Source: Lachnospiraceae bacterium (GTDB lineage: Bacteria > Bacillota > Clostridia > Lachnospirales > Lachnospiraceae). Taken from it: 44,540 bases of DNA. The stretch is from NCBI GenBank assembly GCA_024681595.1, contig JAILAN010000003.1, forward strand, positions 1 to 44,540. Reading direction: 5' to 3'. Shown piece by piece: positions 10,069 through 19,300 of the stretch; the first letter of the stretch is position 1, and each line of letters begins with the position of its first letter. The position numbers and the translations under genes were made by a program. Below the pieces are notes generated by a model, which saw only the letters and a list, made by a program, of their open reading frames with translations, made no database searches and was not told where the DNA came from.

Positions 10069-11431
10069 CTTTGCCGACACGGGTTTTCTTTTCAGGTTTT
10101 TGCCTGTTTTCATGGTCGTGTACTTTCTGGTCCCGGCCAAATACAGAAATCATATACTGACATTGGGAAGTATCGTTTTCTATGCTTTGGGAGAGGGCAT
10201 TTTTGTGGTCCTGCTGCTGGGCCTTATCGTAGTCAATTACTCTTTTGAGAGTGCTTCCTTTCGGGTCAGGACTCACAAAGGTGAAGATCATATAAGAAAA
10301 GCCAGGTTATTCTATATGATAACGGCCGTTACCATAAATCTGGCTGTACTTATCCTATTTAAAGGGATGGCTGTATTTAAGGATAATACCCTTTTGCCGC
10401 TGGGCCTTAGTTTTTACATCTTTAAGATGATCTCTTTTCAGGTCGATGTCTATAGACACAGGATTCCAAGGAGTACGACCCTGGCTCAGACCGCTGCTTA
10501 TTTTTCTCTTTTCCCACAGATATCTCAGGGACCTATAATGAGATTTGAAGAGGGCTGCTTTGACGAGGAGCATTCATTTTCGTGGGAGAATATTGAAGAA
10601 GGGCTGAGATATTTTGTAATCGGATTCGCCATGAAGGTGGTCCTGGCAGACAGGATAGGGATACTTTGGAACGATATAGGCATGTACGGGTATGAGAGTA
10701 TCTCCACTCCTTTGGCTTGGCTCGGAGCATTCGCGTATTCATTTGAGCTGTACTTTGATTTCTGGGGATATTCGCTCATGGCCTCCGGTATAATGGTGGC
10801 CCTTGGATTTGATTTTATCAGAAACTTTGACCATCCGTACGCATCCGGCACCGTTTCGGAATTCTACCGCAGATGGCACATGACCCTTGGCAGCTTTTTC
10901 AGGGACTATGTGTATTTTCCCATGGGAGGCTCCAGATGTTCTTCGCTCAGGATGTGCTTTAATCTGATGGTGGTATGGCTGCTCACGGGATTATGGCACG
11001 GAAACGGCTGGAATTTCCTGATCTGGGGAGGTGTTCTTGGTATCATCATCGTTCTTGAAAAACTCCTTTACGGCAAAAAACTGGAACAGATACCCGTTCT
11101 TCGCTCAGTATATCTTGTTTTTGTGATAGTTCTTAGCTGGGTCATCTTTGCGATCGGAGACCTTAATCGCCTTGGAGTGTTTTTCGGACGGCTGTTTCCG
11201 TTTTTTGGAGACTCCGGTGTAGTCAATACCTCAGATATTTTTGAATACATAGCAGATTACTGGTGGATGTTCCTTATCTGCATAGTGCTGTGTATCCCCA
11301 AAGTTGCCGTGCTCTATGATAAACATAAAAAAAGCCCGGTTGTCACTGCTTTGCTTACAGTGATTTTCTGGATAGCCGTATACTTTAGTGTGTCGACCAA
11401 GGGTAATCCTTTTATGTACCTGCATTTTTAA
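10061..11431 (+). CDS. MBOAT-family membrane O-acyltransferase
   Basis: This is a polytopic membrane protein of 456 residues with about 10 hydrophobic segments, of the AlgI/DltB type. These enzymes pass acyl groups, often acetyl, across the membrane to surface polymers. The MBOAT signature is clear: FYRRWHMTLGSFFRDYVYFP, then GLWHGNGWNFLIWGG with the expected catalytic histidine at about residue 313. I chose the ATG at 10061, preceded by AAAAGGTGG; a GTG at 10052 inside that site is less likely. It overlaps the DUF6062 gene by 8 bases. The SGNH protein 72 bases downstream is the expected extracytoplasmic partner, as in AlgI-AlgJ/X and similar pairs. The polymer substrate cannot be told from sequence. 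Confidence 0.94.
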   Translation: MISFADTGFLFRFLPVFMVVYFLVPAKYRNHILTLGSIVFYALGEGIFVVLLLGLIVVNYSFESASFRVRTHKGEDHIRKARLFYMITAVTINLAVLILFKGMAVFKDNTLLPLGLSFYIFKMISFQVDVYRHRIPRSTTLAQTAAYFSLFPQISQGPIMRFEEGCFDEEHSFSWENIEEGLRYFVIGFAMKVVLADRIGILWNDIGMYGYESISTPLAWLGAFAYSFELYFDFWGYSLMASGIMVALGFDFIRNFDHPYASGTVSEFYRRWHMTLGSFFRDYVYFPMGGSRCSSLRMCFNLMVVWLLTGLWHGNGWNFLIWGGVLGIIIVLEKLLYGKKLEQIPVLRSVYLVFVIVLSWVIFAIGDLNRLGVFFGRLFPFFGDSGVVNTSDIFEYIADYWWMFLICIVLCIPKVAVLYDKHKKSPVVTALLTVIFWIAVYFSVSTKGNPFMYLHF

Positions 11432-11503
11432 GAAGGGTGCTTTAAACTCCCGGCGGGCTGGGAAAACACTTTATTACCTGAATTTATAGGAAACTATGAT
11501 CAA

Positions 11504-12577
11504 ATGAAAAAAACACCGTTGATAATTGCCCTGATTTCTTCGGCAATCCTGCTTGAACTGCTGGCAGTAGCGGGCTACAACAACATATATGCGATGCAGA
11601 AGTTCGATCCTGTAAAGGAACCTGTTTTTTCAAAGGTCTTTACTGCGATAAACGACGGGATATACCCATGGGATATTTTTAATGCGCAAAAGAGATCAGA
11701 GGAAGCCAAAGAGGCTGAGGATCTTCGGGAAAAAGAAGAAGCCATGAAGTCAAAGGATCAGTCCGGAAAGATCGAGAATGAGGTCCTTAACGTTGAAGAC
11801 ATAAATGTCGGCAATTCAGATGATCTGAATCCTTCACCCTCAGCCAGTCCAACGCCAACAGCTACGCCGAGTCCCACACCGGGACCTAAATACCCTCAGG
11901 GCAGGCTGGAACCGTTAAGGGAGAGCACCTATGATGAATATATCAACCATATCTCAGCGGATATATACGGAGATACGGGAGTGCTAAGAGCAGCCGAATA
12001 TGAGTTTAAAAAGGTCGGTATAGAATTCTTTGATGATGCGCTCTTTATAGGGGATTCACGTACGGTGGGACTTCGGGATTATACGGAGCTTAAGGATCAT
12101 GCTGATTTTCTGTGTGAAACGTCGCTGACCATAAAAAAGGTCTTCACATCGGATTTTAAAGGTAAAGGAACTGTTGAAAAGGCTCTGGCAGCAAAGGATT
12201 ACGGCAAGATCTATATCATGGTGGGCGTGAATGAACTCGGAACGGGTACGACCGAAGACTTTATCGAGGATTATGCCAATGTTGTGGATACTCTGCATGA
12301 GCTCGAGCCCGAAGCTAAGATAATCATCATGTCGATCATGAACATAGACAGGGAAAAGAGCACCTCAGACAAGATATTCAACAATTCAAATATTCTGGGC
12401 CGAAACAACGCTATAGCTACACTGGCCGACAATGAGACGATCTTTTATATCAATATAAACGAGGCAGTCTGCGATGAAGATGGATTCTTAAGGGATGACC
12501 TTAGAGGTGATCATCTGCATCTGCTTGGTGCTTCGAATGAGATTGTAGTTGAGTATCTTAAGGAACACGGAGTATGA
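11504..12577 (+). CDS. Membrane-anchored SGNH/GDSL-type protein, MBOAT partner
   Basis: The 357-residue protein has an N-terminal hydrophobic anchor (about residues 4-28), a charged region with a helical stretch (EEAKEAEDLREKEEAMK), a proline/serine/threonine linker (SPSASPTPTATPSPTPGP, about 109-126) and a C-terminal SGNH hydrolase domain. The catalytic elements are visible: GDSR with Ser185, a GVNELG block III and a D-x-x-H end (D336, H339 in RGDHLHL). The domain therefore lies outside the cell, tethered by the linker. Following the MBOAT gene, it probably completes acyl transfer to, or removal from, a surface glycan. The Shine-Dalgarno (AGGAAA) is about 11 bases before the ATG and is weak. 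Esterase or transferase direction is undecided. Confidence 0.9.
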   Translation: MKKTPLIIALISSAILLELLAVAGYNNIYAMQKFDPVKEPVFSKVFTAINDGIYPWDIFNAQKRSEEAKEAEDLREKEEAMKSKDQSGKIENEVLNVEDINVGNSDDLNPSPSASPTPTATPSPTPGPKYPQGRLEPLRESTYDEYINHISADIYGDTGVLRAAEYEFKKVGIEFFDDALFIGDSRTVGLRDYTELKDHADFLCETSLTIKKVFTSDFKGKGTVEKALAAKDYGKIYIMVGVNELGTGTTEDFIEDYANVVDTLHELEPEAKIIIMSIMNIDREKSTSDKIFNNSNILGRNNAIATLADNETIFYININEAVCDEDGFLRDDLRGDHLHLLGASNEIVVEYLKEHGV

Positions 12578-12585
12578 TATAGGAT

Positions 12586-13686
12586 ATGAAGAAAAAGAAG
12601 ATCTTCAAAAGAATACTGATCGCACTCCTGGTATTTGTTATTCTCGTCGCAGGCTATTTTGCCTATGTTTTCTTAAGCTATAAGAGGATTCCCGATAATC
12701 AGTTCCTCGATACTGTAGCCGTCGGCGGATATTCCTATTTCAGGGAGGATGTCAATGCCCTTGATACTGACAAGGCATATAATATACTGACCTATAACAT
12801 CGGATTCGGGGCATACACCGATGATTTCAGCTTCTTCATGGACGGAGGAACGGAATCCTGGGCCAGGTCCAAGGAGGGTCTGATAGCCAATGTATGTGAA
12901 ATAGCAGGTGTTATCAACAGGTCGGATCCTGATTTTATCATGCTTCAGGAGGTTGATCTTAACGGAACCAGAACATATCATGTCGATGAGGTCGAGATCA
13001 TTAACAAATTCCTCAGAGGGTATTATTATGATAGCGCATTATGCTATGATTCGGCTTTTCTGTGGTATCCCCTTATCAATCCATCGGGTGCGAATGAAAC
13101 TGCGATCGTTACCTATTCTGCGGGAAGGATTGCAAGTGCAGTCCGTCGCAGTCTGCCTATAGCTACAGATTTCAGCAAATTCTTTGATTATGACAGGTGC
13201 TACAGTGTATCCAAGGTAATGCTCGATAACGGCAAGAGTCTGTGCCTGTTTAACGTACATATGTCGGCGTATGCGGATGATCCCGAGATACGCAGTGCCC
13301 AGCTGTCGATGCTCTTTAATGACATGTCCATGGAGTATAAAATGGGTAATTACGTCATCTGCGGAGGTGATTTTAACCATTGTCTCAGAGATGAAGTGGA
13401 ACCCAATGAATATACATGGGCGCAGAGATTCCCCAGAGAGGAACTGCCCAAGGGATTTTCGATGGCTATCGATTATGCGCAGCCTGAGTCTGTTGAGCAT
13501 GATTCCTGCAGAAATGCCAACGAGCCCTATAATGTAAATACTACCTATACAACGACGATAGACGGATTCATTGTATCCGACAATATCAGAGTCAACTATT
13601 ATACCAATGCCAAGTGGAACTACAAATACTCGGATCATGATCCGGTAATAATGCAGTTTTTCTTTATAAAAGACAAAGAAGATTAA
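12586..13686 (+). CDS. Membrane-anchored endonuclease/exonuclease/phosphatase-fold protein
   Basis: The 366-residue protein has an N-terminal transmembrane segment (about residues 9-30) and an extracytoplasmic EEP domain. The fold signatures are in order: ILTYNIGFGAY, FIMLQEVDLNGTR, CLFNVHMSA, ICGGDFNHCL, TIDGFIVSDN and the terminal YSDHDPVIM with the catalytic Asp-His. Members cleave phosphodiester or phosphate bonds in nucleic acids, phospholipids or inositol phosphates; being surface-exposed, this one may act on lipid or external nucleic acid, which is inference. It begins 8 bases after the SGNH gene with only a weak TAGG upstream, which suggests translational coupling. It could belong to the same surface-modification module. 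Confidence 0.88.
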   Translation: MKKKKIFKRILIALLVFVILVAGYFAYVFLSYKRIPDNQFLDTVAVGGYSYFREDVNALDTDKAYNILTYNIGFGAYTDDFSFFMDGGTESWARSKEGLIANVCEIAGVINRSDPDFIMLQEVDLNGTRTYHVDEVEIINKFLRGYYYDSALCYDSAFLWYPLINPSGANETAIVTYSAGRIASAVRRSLPIATDFSKFFDYDRCYSVSKVMLDNGKSLCLFNVHMSAYADDPEIRSAQLSMLFNDMSMEYKMGNYVICGGDFNHCLRDEVEPNEYTWAQRFPREELPKGFSMAIDYAQPESVEHDSCRNANEPYNVNTTYTTTIDGFIVSDNIRVNYYTNAKWNYKYSDHDPVIMQFFFIKDKED

Positions 13687-13715
13687 ATTCTGATTTAAGA
13701 AACGGAAGTTATCAA

Positions 13716-13946
13716 ATGAGAGAGATGGAATTCAAAATGGAAAGGGAGGGACTGCTTTGTGAGGGTGACCGGGTCACGGTAACCGAAGGGGAACTCCCCG
13801 GTTGTTGCTACTATACGATAGATCCCTCACTTGCGATGTCTCCTAACATTCCGTTCAATGAAAGACTGAAATGTAGCGAAGGAACAGTGATCAGCATAAT
13901 CAAAAACTCCAGGGGATTCTATGTGACCGTTGGATTTGATGAATAA
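13716..13946 (+). CDS. Small hypothetical protein
   Basis: This 76-residue protein begins MREMEFKMEREGLL and is otherwise a likely all-beta small domain (GDRVTVTEGELPGCCYYTI ... GTVISIIKNSRGFYVTVGFDE) with a CC pair in the middle. The GDRV...V.EG and GTV..I...G.YVTV pattern resembles small SH3-like barrels, but I do not recognise the family. GGAAG lies about 6-7 bases before the chosen ATG; a later in-frame ATG (MEREG) is possible. It sits between the EEP-fold gene (29-base gap) and ridA (61-base gap) on the same strand. Confidence 0.6.
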   Translation: MREMEFKMEREGLLCEGDRVTVTEGELPGCCYYTIDPSLAMSPNIPFNERLKCSEGTVISIIKNSRGFYVTVGFDE

Positions 13947-14007
13947 CGGATCGACAGCATCCGAAAAACATGCGCATCGGGCCGGGAAGCCCGGGATTGG
14001 AGGAAAT

Positions 14008-14382
14008 ATGAAAGTTATATCAACGGATAAAGCTCCTGCAGCCATAGGGCCTTATTCTCAGGGAATAGTTGCTAACGGAATGCTGTTTGCTTCCGGACAG
14101 ATACCTATCATACCCGAAACGGGCGAACTGATGGCAGGAGATATCACCGATCAGGCACATCAGGCGATCAAAAATGTGGGTGAGATATTAAAAGCTGCAG
14201 GCAGCTCCTTTGACAAGGTAGTTAAAACAACATGTTTCCTGGCAGACATGAATGACTTTGCTGCATTTAATGCGGTTTACGAGCAGTACTTCACAGGCAA
14301 GCCGGCCAGAAGCTGTGTTGCGGTCAAGACTCTGCCCAAGAACGTTCTGTGTGAGGTGGAAGTAACAGCTGTGGTTGAGTGA
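14008..14382 (+). CDS. ridA: RidA-family enamine/imine deaminase
   Basis: RidA hydrolyses reactive 2-aminoacrylate and related enamines released by PLP enzymes, protecting PLP enzymes. The 124-residue protein has normal family length and the expected motifs: APAAIGPYSQG near the N-terminus, FASGQIP, the PARSCVAV stretch with the active-site arginine, and the C-terminal CEVEVTAVVE with the conserved glutamate. The start at 14008 is fixed by GGAGG 5 bases upstream and by family length; a longer reading from 13930 adds 26 residues not found in RidA. Its last codons are the left part of a 37-bp tandem duplication that reaches into the next gene. The gene precedes the aminopeptidase. Confidence 0.93.
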   Translation: MKVISTDKAPAAIGPYSQGIVANGMLFASGQIPIIPETGELMAGDITDQAHQAIKNVGEILKAAGSSFDKVVKTTCFLADMNDFAAFNAVYEQYFTGKPARSCVAVKTLPKNVLCEVEVTAVVE

Positions 14383-14437
14383 TCAATATCGGACAGATAA
14401 AACAGCTGTGGTTGAGTGATCGATAATGGACAGATTA
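14364..14437 (+). repeat. 37-bp imperfect tandem duplication
   Basis: Unit 1 (14364-14400) and unit 2 (14401-14437) agree at about 33 of 37 positions and both begin AACAGCTGTGGTTGAGTGAT. Unit 1 encodes the last residues and stop of RidA. Unit 2 repeats them as non-coding sequence and supplies the ATG (14426) of the aminopeptidase, where unit 1 has TCG. Confidence 0.85.
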
Positions 14438-16318
14438 TCTGCAATAGCAAAATTAAGAAACAAGATGAAAGAGGTAGGGATCGATGTCGCTTTGATCCCT
14501 ACCTCTGATCGTCATAACAGTGAATATGTAGCTCCGTACTTTAAACTGAGGGAATATTTAAGCGGCTTTACGGGGTCTGCCGGAACGCTGATCGTCGGAG
14601 ATAGTTTTGCTTCTCTGTATACTGACGGGCGTTATTTTATTCAGGCCGATCTGGAACTTAAAGGCAGTGGCATAGAGCTTAAAAAGCAGGGAACGGACGG
14701 CGTCCCCAAACTCAGGGATTATTTAAAAGAGGTCTGCCCGGAGGGTAGGATCCTTTTTTTTGATGCGGAGCTTTTTACAGCGGAAAAAGGACTCGAACTG
14801 GCGGAAGATCATCCGGGTTCCGTAACGGCACTTGACATCAGGGATATCTGGCCTGAAAGACCAAAGCTTAAGTTCAGACCCGTCTTTATTCTTGATAAGA
14901 ATTACTCCGGACGCTCGACCGCAGACAAATTGTCGGATATACGCGGGAAAATGTCAGAAAAAGGTGCGGATGTGCATATCGTATCCGCCTTGGATGACAT
15001 AGCGTGGATTTTAAATCTGAGAGGAAACGATATTGAGTATTGCCCTTTGTTTTATTCTTACCTGGTGATCTTTAAGGATGAGGTATATCTTTATGCCAAT
15101 ATCGATGATCCGGACATCATTCGATATCTGGACAGTAATGGAGTCTGTCTCAGACCATACCAGGATTTTTATAATGACATCGGCCAAAGTACCTATATTG
15201 GGACTGAATGCAATGTATTATTGGATAAAAAGAAGATCAGCTACCGGATATATACCGAGATTTCCGGCAGGGGCTGTAAGGTGATAAATGCTCATAATCC
15301 GTCAGGTTTGATGAAGGCCGTTAAGAACCGGACAGAGGCCGAAAATTTCCGCAAAGCTCATATTAAAGACGCTGTTGCCATGATCCGATTTGAAAAGTGG
15401 CTGTCGGAAAGCGTTGCTCGCAAAGATGAACTTACGGAGCTGTCAATAGCAGAGCACCTGACTGAACTCAGGGCCAAGGCTCCTTCGTATATATCAGACA
15501 GCTTTGAGACCATATGTGCATACAATTCAAATGCGGCGATAGTCCATTACAGTGCTGATACTGACAGCAATGCAGCTGTAGCTGCGCCGGGAATACTGCT
15601 CGTTGATTCCGGAGGTCATTATCTTGAGGGTACGACGGATATCACACGGACATATCTGCTCGGAGGAAATACCGCCCTGCAGAACGATACAGCAAAGAAC
15701 CACACAGCGAAGAATGACACAGCAAAGAACGATATCGAGCAAAGAGATGCCGGATCGAATGCCAACGTTCCCGGTTGGATCAAAAAGTTTAAACACGATT
15801 ATACATTAGTGGCGATTTCGATGCTCAGACTGATGAATTGCAGATTCAAAAAAGGAACGAGAGGCAGTACACTTGACGCTATAGCCAGACAATCGTTATG
15901 GAATGAAGGACTGGATTTCGACCACGGAACCGGTCATGGCGTAGGTTATCTGCTCAATGTTCATGAAGGTCCCAACCGGATCAGCTTCAGGTTTTCTGAC
16001 CCTGAGGATGATGCTGTTTTTGTTCCCGGCATGGTTACATCGGATGAACCCGGGGTGTATGCAGCGGGGCAATACGGGATCAGGATCGAGAATCTCATAT
16101 TATGCACGGAGGATCAGACCACGGAATACGGACAGTTTTTGACTTTTGATCCGCTGACGCTGGTTCCTGTTGACCTTAAGGCAATAGACAGATCCGTTAT
16201 GAGCGCTGATGATATCGAACTGCTTAACAGATACCATGAAAGGGTATATAAGACCATATCACCGTATCTGGATGATGAGGAACGGGAGTACCTTAGGAAC
16301 GCAACTTCGAGGATATAG
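14426..16318 (+). CDS. Xaa-Pro aminopeptidase (M24B, aminopeptidase P type)
   Basis: This metalloenzyme should release N-terminal residues ahead of proline. The 630-residue protein has the long three-domain form: two creatinase-like N-terminal domains (1-310) and a C-terminal pita-bread catalytic domain. All five dinuclear metal ligands are visible: D394 and D405 (VDSGGHYLEGTTDITRT), H504 (HGTGHGVGY), E541 (TSDEPGVY) and E555 (GIRIENL). After DITRTYLLGG there is an insertion of about 30 residues with a 5-residue repeat (NDTAK, NHTAK, NDTAK) that seems absent from typical members. The start lies in the second copy of a 37-bp duplication and has no strong Shine-Dalgarno. A 13-bp perfect hairpin lies 44 bases into the coding sequence. 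addB follows after 3 bases. Confidence 0.94.
   Translation: MDRLSAIAKLRNKMKEVGIDVALIPTSDRHNSEYVAPYFKLREYLSGFTGSAGTLIVGDSFASLYTDGRYFIQADLELKGSGIELKKQGTDGVPKLRDYLKEVCPEGRILFFDAELFTAEKGLELAEDHPGSVTALDIRDIWPERPKLKFRPVFILDKNYSGRSTADKLSDIRGKMSEKGADVHIVSALDDIAWILNLRGNDIEYCPLFYSYLVIFKDEVYLYANIDDPDIIRYLDSNGVCLRPYQDFYNDIGQSTYIGTECNVLLDKKKISYRIYTEISGRGCKVINAHNPSGLMKAVKNRTEAENFRKAHIKDAVAMIRFEKWLSESVARKDELTELSIAEHLTELRAKAPSYISDSFETICAYNSNAAIVHYSADTDSNAAVAAPGILLVDSGGHYLEGTTDITRTYLLGGNTALQNDTAKNHTAKNDTAKNDIEQRDAGSNANVPGWIKKFKHDYTLVAISMLRLMNCRFKKGTRGSTLDAIARQSLWNEGLDFDHGTGHGVGYLLNVHEGPNRISFRFSDPEDDAVFVPGMVTSDEPGVYAAGQYGIRIENLILCTEDQTTEYGQFLTFDPLTLVPVDLKAIDRSVMSADDIELLNRYHERVYKTISPYLDDEEREYLRNATSRI
14470..14506 (+). 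repeat. Perfect 13-bp inverted repeat in the aminopeptidase coding start
   Basis: AGAGGTAGGGATC (14470-14482) and GATCCCTACCTCT (14494-14506) are perfect reverse complements around an 11-base loop, within codons 15-27 of the aminopeptidase gene. In RNA it would be a strong stem. Confidence 0.9.
15683..15736 (+). repeat. 15-bp tandem repeat within the aminopeptidase gene
   Basis: Three 15-bp units (AACGATACAGCAAAG and two variants) at 15683-15727, plus a partial fourth, encode NDTAK-NHTAK-NDTAK-ND. It keeps the reading frame and lies in an insertion loop of the catalytic domain. Confidence 0.85.
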
Positions 16319-16321
16319 AGG

Positions 16322-19300
16322 ATGAGCCTTCAGTTTTACATGGGAGAATCCGGCTCGGGAAAGAGCACGAGACTCTATGAGGAAGTTAATAAATGGGCAC
16401 TAAATGAACCGGAGAGGAATTATCTGTTCATCGTTCCGGATCAGTACACCATGTCTTCGCAGATAGAACTGGTCAGGAATTCTCCATGCGGAGGCATCAT
16501 GAATGTGGAGGTTCTGAGTTTTCAGCGTCTGGCACACAGAGTTTTTGAGGAGACCGGCTACATGAACGGACGAAGTGTCCTCGATGATACCGGCAAGAGC
16601 CTGATCCTGAGAGCGGTCGCATCTTCTGTCAGGGATAAGATGCCTTTTCTGGGTGGCAATCTGGATAAGACCGGCTTTATTCATGAGATCAAATCGATCA
16701 TTTCAGAATTTAAACAATATGATATCCCTCCTGAGGGTATAGACAGGATCGTGGAAGCATCCAAAGGTCATGGTCTGATCATTTCAAAGCTGAATGACAT
16801 CAAAACCATCTATTCGGCATTTAATGAACATATCAGCAGTGATTTTATTACCACGGAAGAAACAATGACGCTGTTGACCGAGGCGGTCGACGACTCTGAT
16901 ATTGTAAAAAACGCCGTTATCATACTTGATGGTTTCACGGGATTTACACCCGTACAATACAGACTGATACAGCGTTTGCTGGAATTGACTTCAAAGGTTA
17001 TTATTACAATAACTATCGATATTAAATCCGGGCCGTATACTACTCCCTCAGACCATGAACTGTTCTATCTGAGTAAGAAAACCATTCGTGATATACAGAA
17101 GCTTTCTGAGGAAAAGAATATAGTCCAGCTCGAGGACGTTAAATGTGACAGAGTATTCAGGTTTCAGGACAATCCCGAGATGGCTCATCTTCAGAAGAAT
17201 ATCTTCAGATATGATTATGAACCGTATCCGGGAATTCCGGATAGTATCAGCATATGTGAGTGTGACAATATACGATCCGAGATCAAGAATGTCTGCATCA
17301 GGATCAAAGAACTCGTTCTTAGCCGGGGCCTGTGCTACAGAGATGTAGCTGTGGTATGTGCGGATCTTGATTCGTATGCTGACGGATTTAACAATGCCGG
17401 AGAGATTTATGATATTCCGTTCTTTATAGACAGGAACAGCTCACTAAAAATGAATCCTTTTGTTGAATTCCTGTTAAGTTCTCTGCTGGTTGTCAGGGAG
17501 AACTTTTCATACAGAAGCGTGATGCATTTTATTAAGAGCGGCATGATGGATGAGGCTGTTGAAGACATAGATGAATTTGACAATTACATCCTGGCTCACG
17601 GTATCAAAGGAAAGAGCGCATATTCCAGAGTGTTTACCGCTTCACCCAGTGCTGAAAGGATCAGCGCGGATGATATGACAGAGGATGATCTGTCGCTGCT
17701 TAAGCGCATTAACAGCGTACGTTCGAATCTCATGACGGGGCTGAATCCTCTGCTTGAGAAGAATATAACAGCGTCTGATATCACCGACTGCCTGCTTAAG
17801 ATCGTTGATACATATTCAGTGGAAGATAAGCTGGAAAAGATGAAGACGGAATTTGAAATGACAGGACAGATTGAAAAAGCCTCTGAATACCGTCAGATAT
17901 ATGGACTTATCATTGACCTGATCGGTCAAATCAAATCTCTGATAGGAGAACAGATGATATCATTGGATGAGTTCATCAGGATCCTGGAGTCGGGAATCGA
18001 GGAGATAGATATAGGAAGGATCCCGGGAGGCGTGGATCGTGTGACGGTAGGGGATATAACCCGAAGCAGAATATCAAACATCAAGGTTCTGTTCCTGATG
18101 GGTGTTAATGACGGGAATATTCCCATGGCCAATACAAAGGGCGGTATTATATCCGATATTGACAGGGAATTTCTTAAGGAACAGAAGATAGAGCTGGCTC
18201 CGACGCCCAGCGAGCAGATATATACACAACGGCTGTATCTGTATATGATAATGTCCAAGCCAACATCAAAGCTCGTTATTTCATACAGCCGGGCAGGCAA
18301 TGACGGCAAATCAATAAAAGAGTCTTATCTGATCTCGCAGATCAGAGACATCTTCCCAAATCTGGAACTTCAAAGACCTGACAGGGAAACCGATGAATTC
18401 GGGTCACTTACGGGAATGAAGGATGCCATGATACTGTATGCGGATGCGCTTAGAGAATATGCTGACAATGATCTGGAGATCATAACCCGTGAAGAAATGG
18501 CAACGCTCGGAGCTGTGCTCAAGGATGATAACACGTGTTCCCAAATAGCTGAAAGCCTGGAAAATACTGCTTTTTTTGAATACAAGCATCACCCGCTGAC
18601 GGCGCAGATCGCAGAAGATCTTTATGGAAAGCTATTGACCAATTCAGTCAGCAGACTGGAACAGTTTGCGATGTGCCAGTACGCCCATTTCCTCAGGTAC
18701 GGACTGCGTCTTAAGGAGAGACAGGAGTTTACGTTCGAGCGAAAGGATCTGGGAACTGTATATCACGAAATACTCAGTGAATATGCGCAGAATCTCGGCA
18801 AAGAGGGGTATTCCTGGACAGACTGCCCCAAAGATGTATCTGAGAGAATACTGTCCGATTCCGTACGTGACGTATGTACACGATACGGATCAACTATCCT
18901 CTACAGTACTTATTCAAACAGATGGACCGTACAAAGAATAGAAGAAATAATGACCAGAACGGTCAATGTTCTTAAAAGACAGTTGCAAGGAGGCGAATTC
19001 ATCCCCGAGGGGTTTGAAACAGACTTCAGCCGCAATATACGTCTTGACAAAGACAAGGAGATGCGGATCAAGGGTCGTATTGACCGGATCGATATATGCG
19101 AAAAGGATGGATCGCTGTATATTAAGATCATAGATTACAAGTCCGGGAGCAAGGATATCGAACTTGATTCGCTGTTTTACGGACTGCAGCTTCAGCAGCC
19201 TGTATATATGATGGAGGCCATCAAGCAGATGGCTGTAAGGCATCCGGACTGCATTCCCAGAATGGCTGCCATGTTCTACTATCACATAGATGACCCCATA

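Noticed and set aside
13039-13638. 199-codon minus-strand frame opposite the EEP-fold gene
   Set aside because: Shadow of a gene with all EEP motifs in order.
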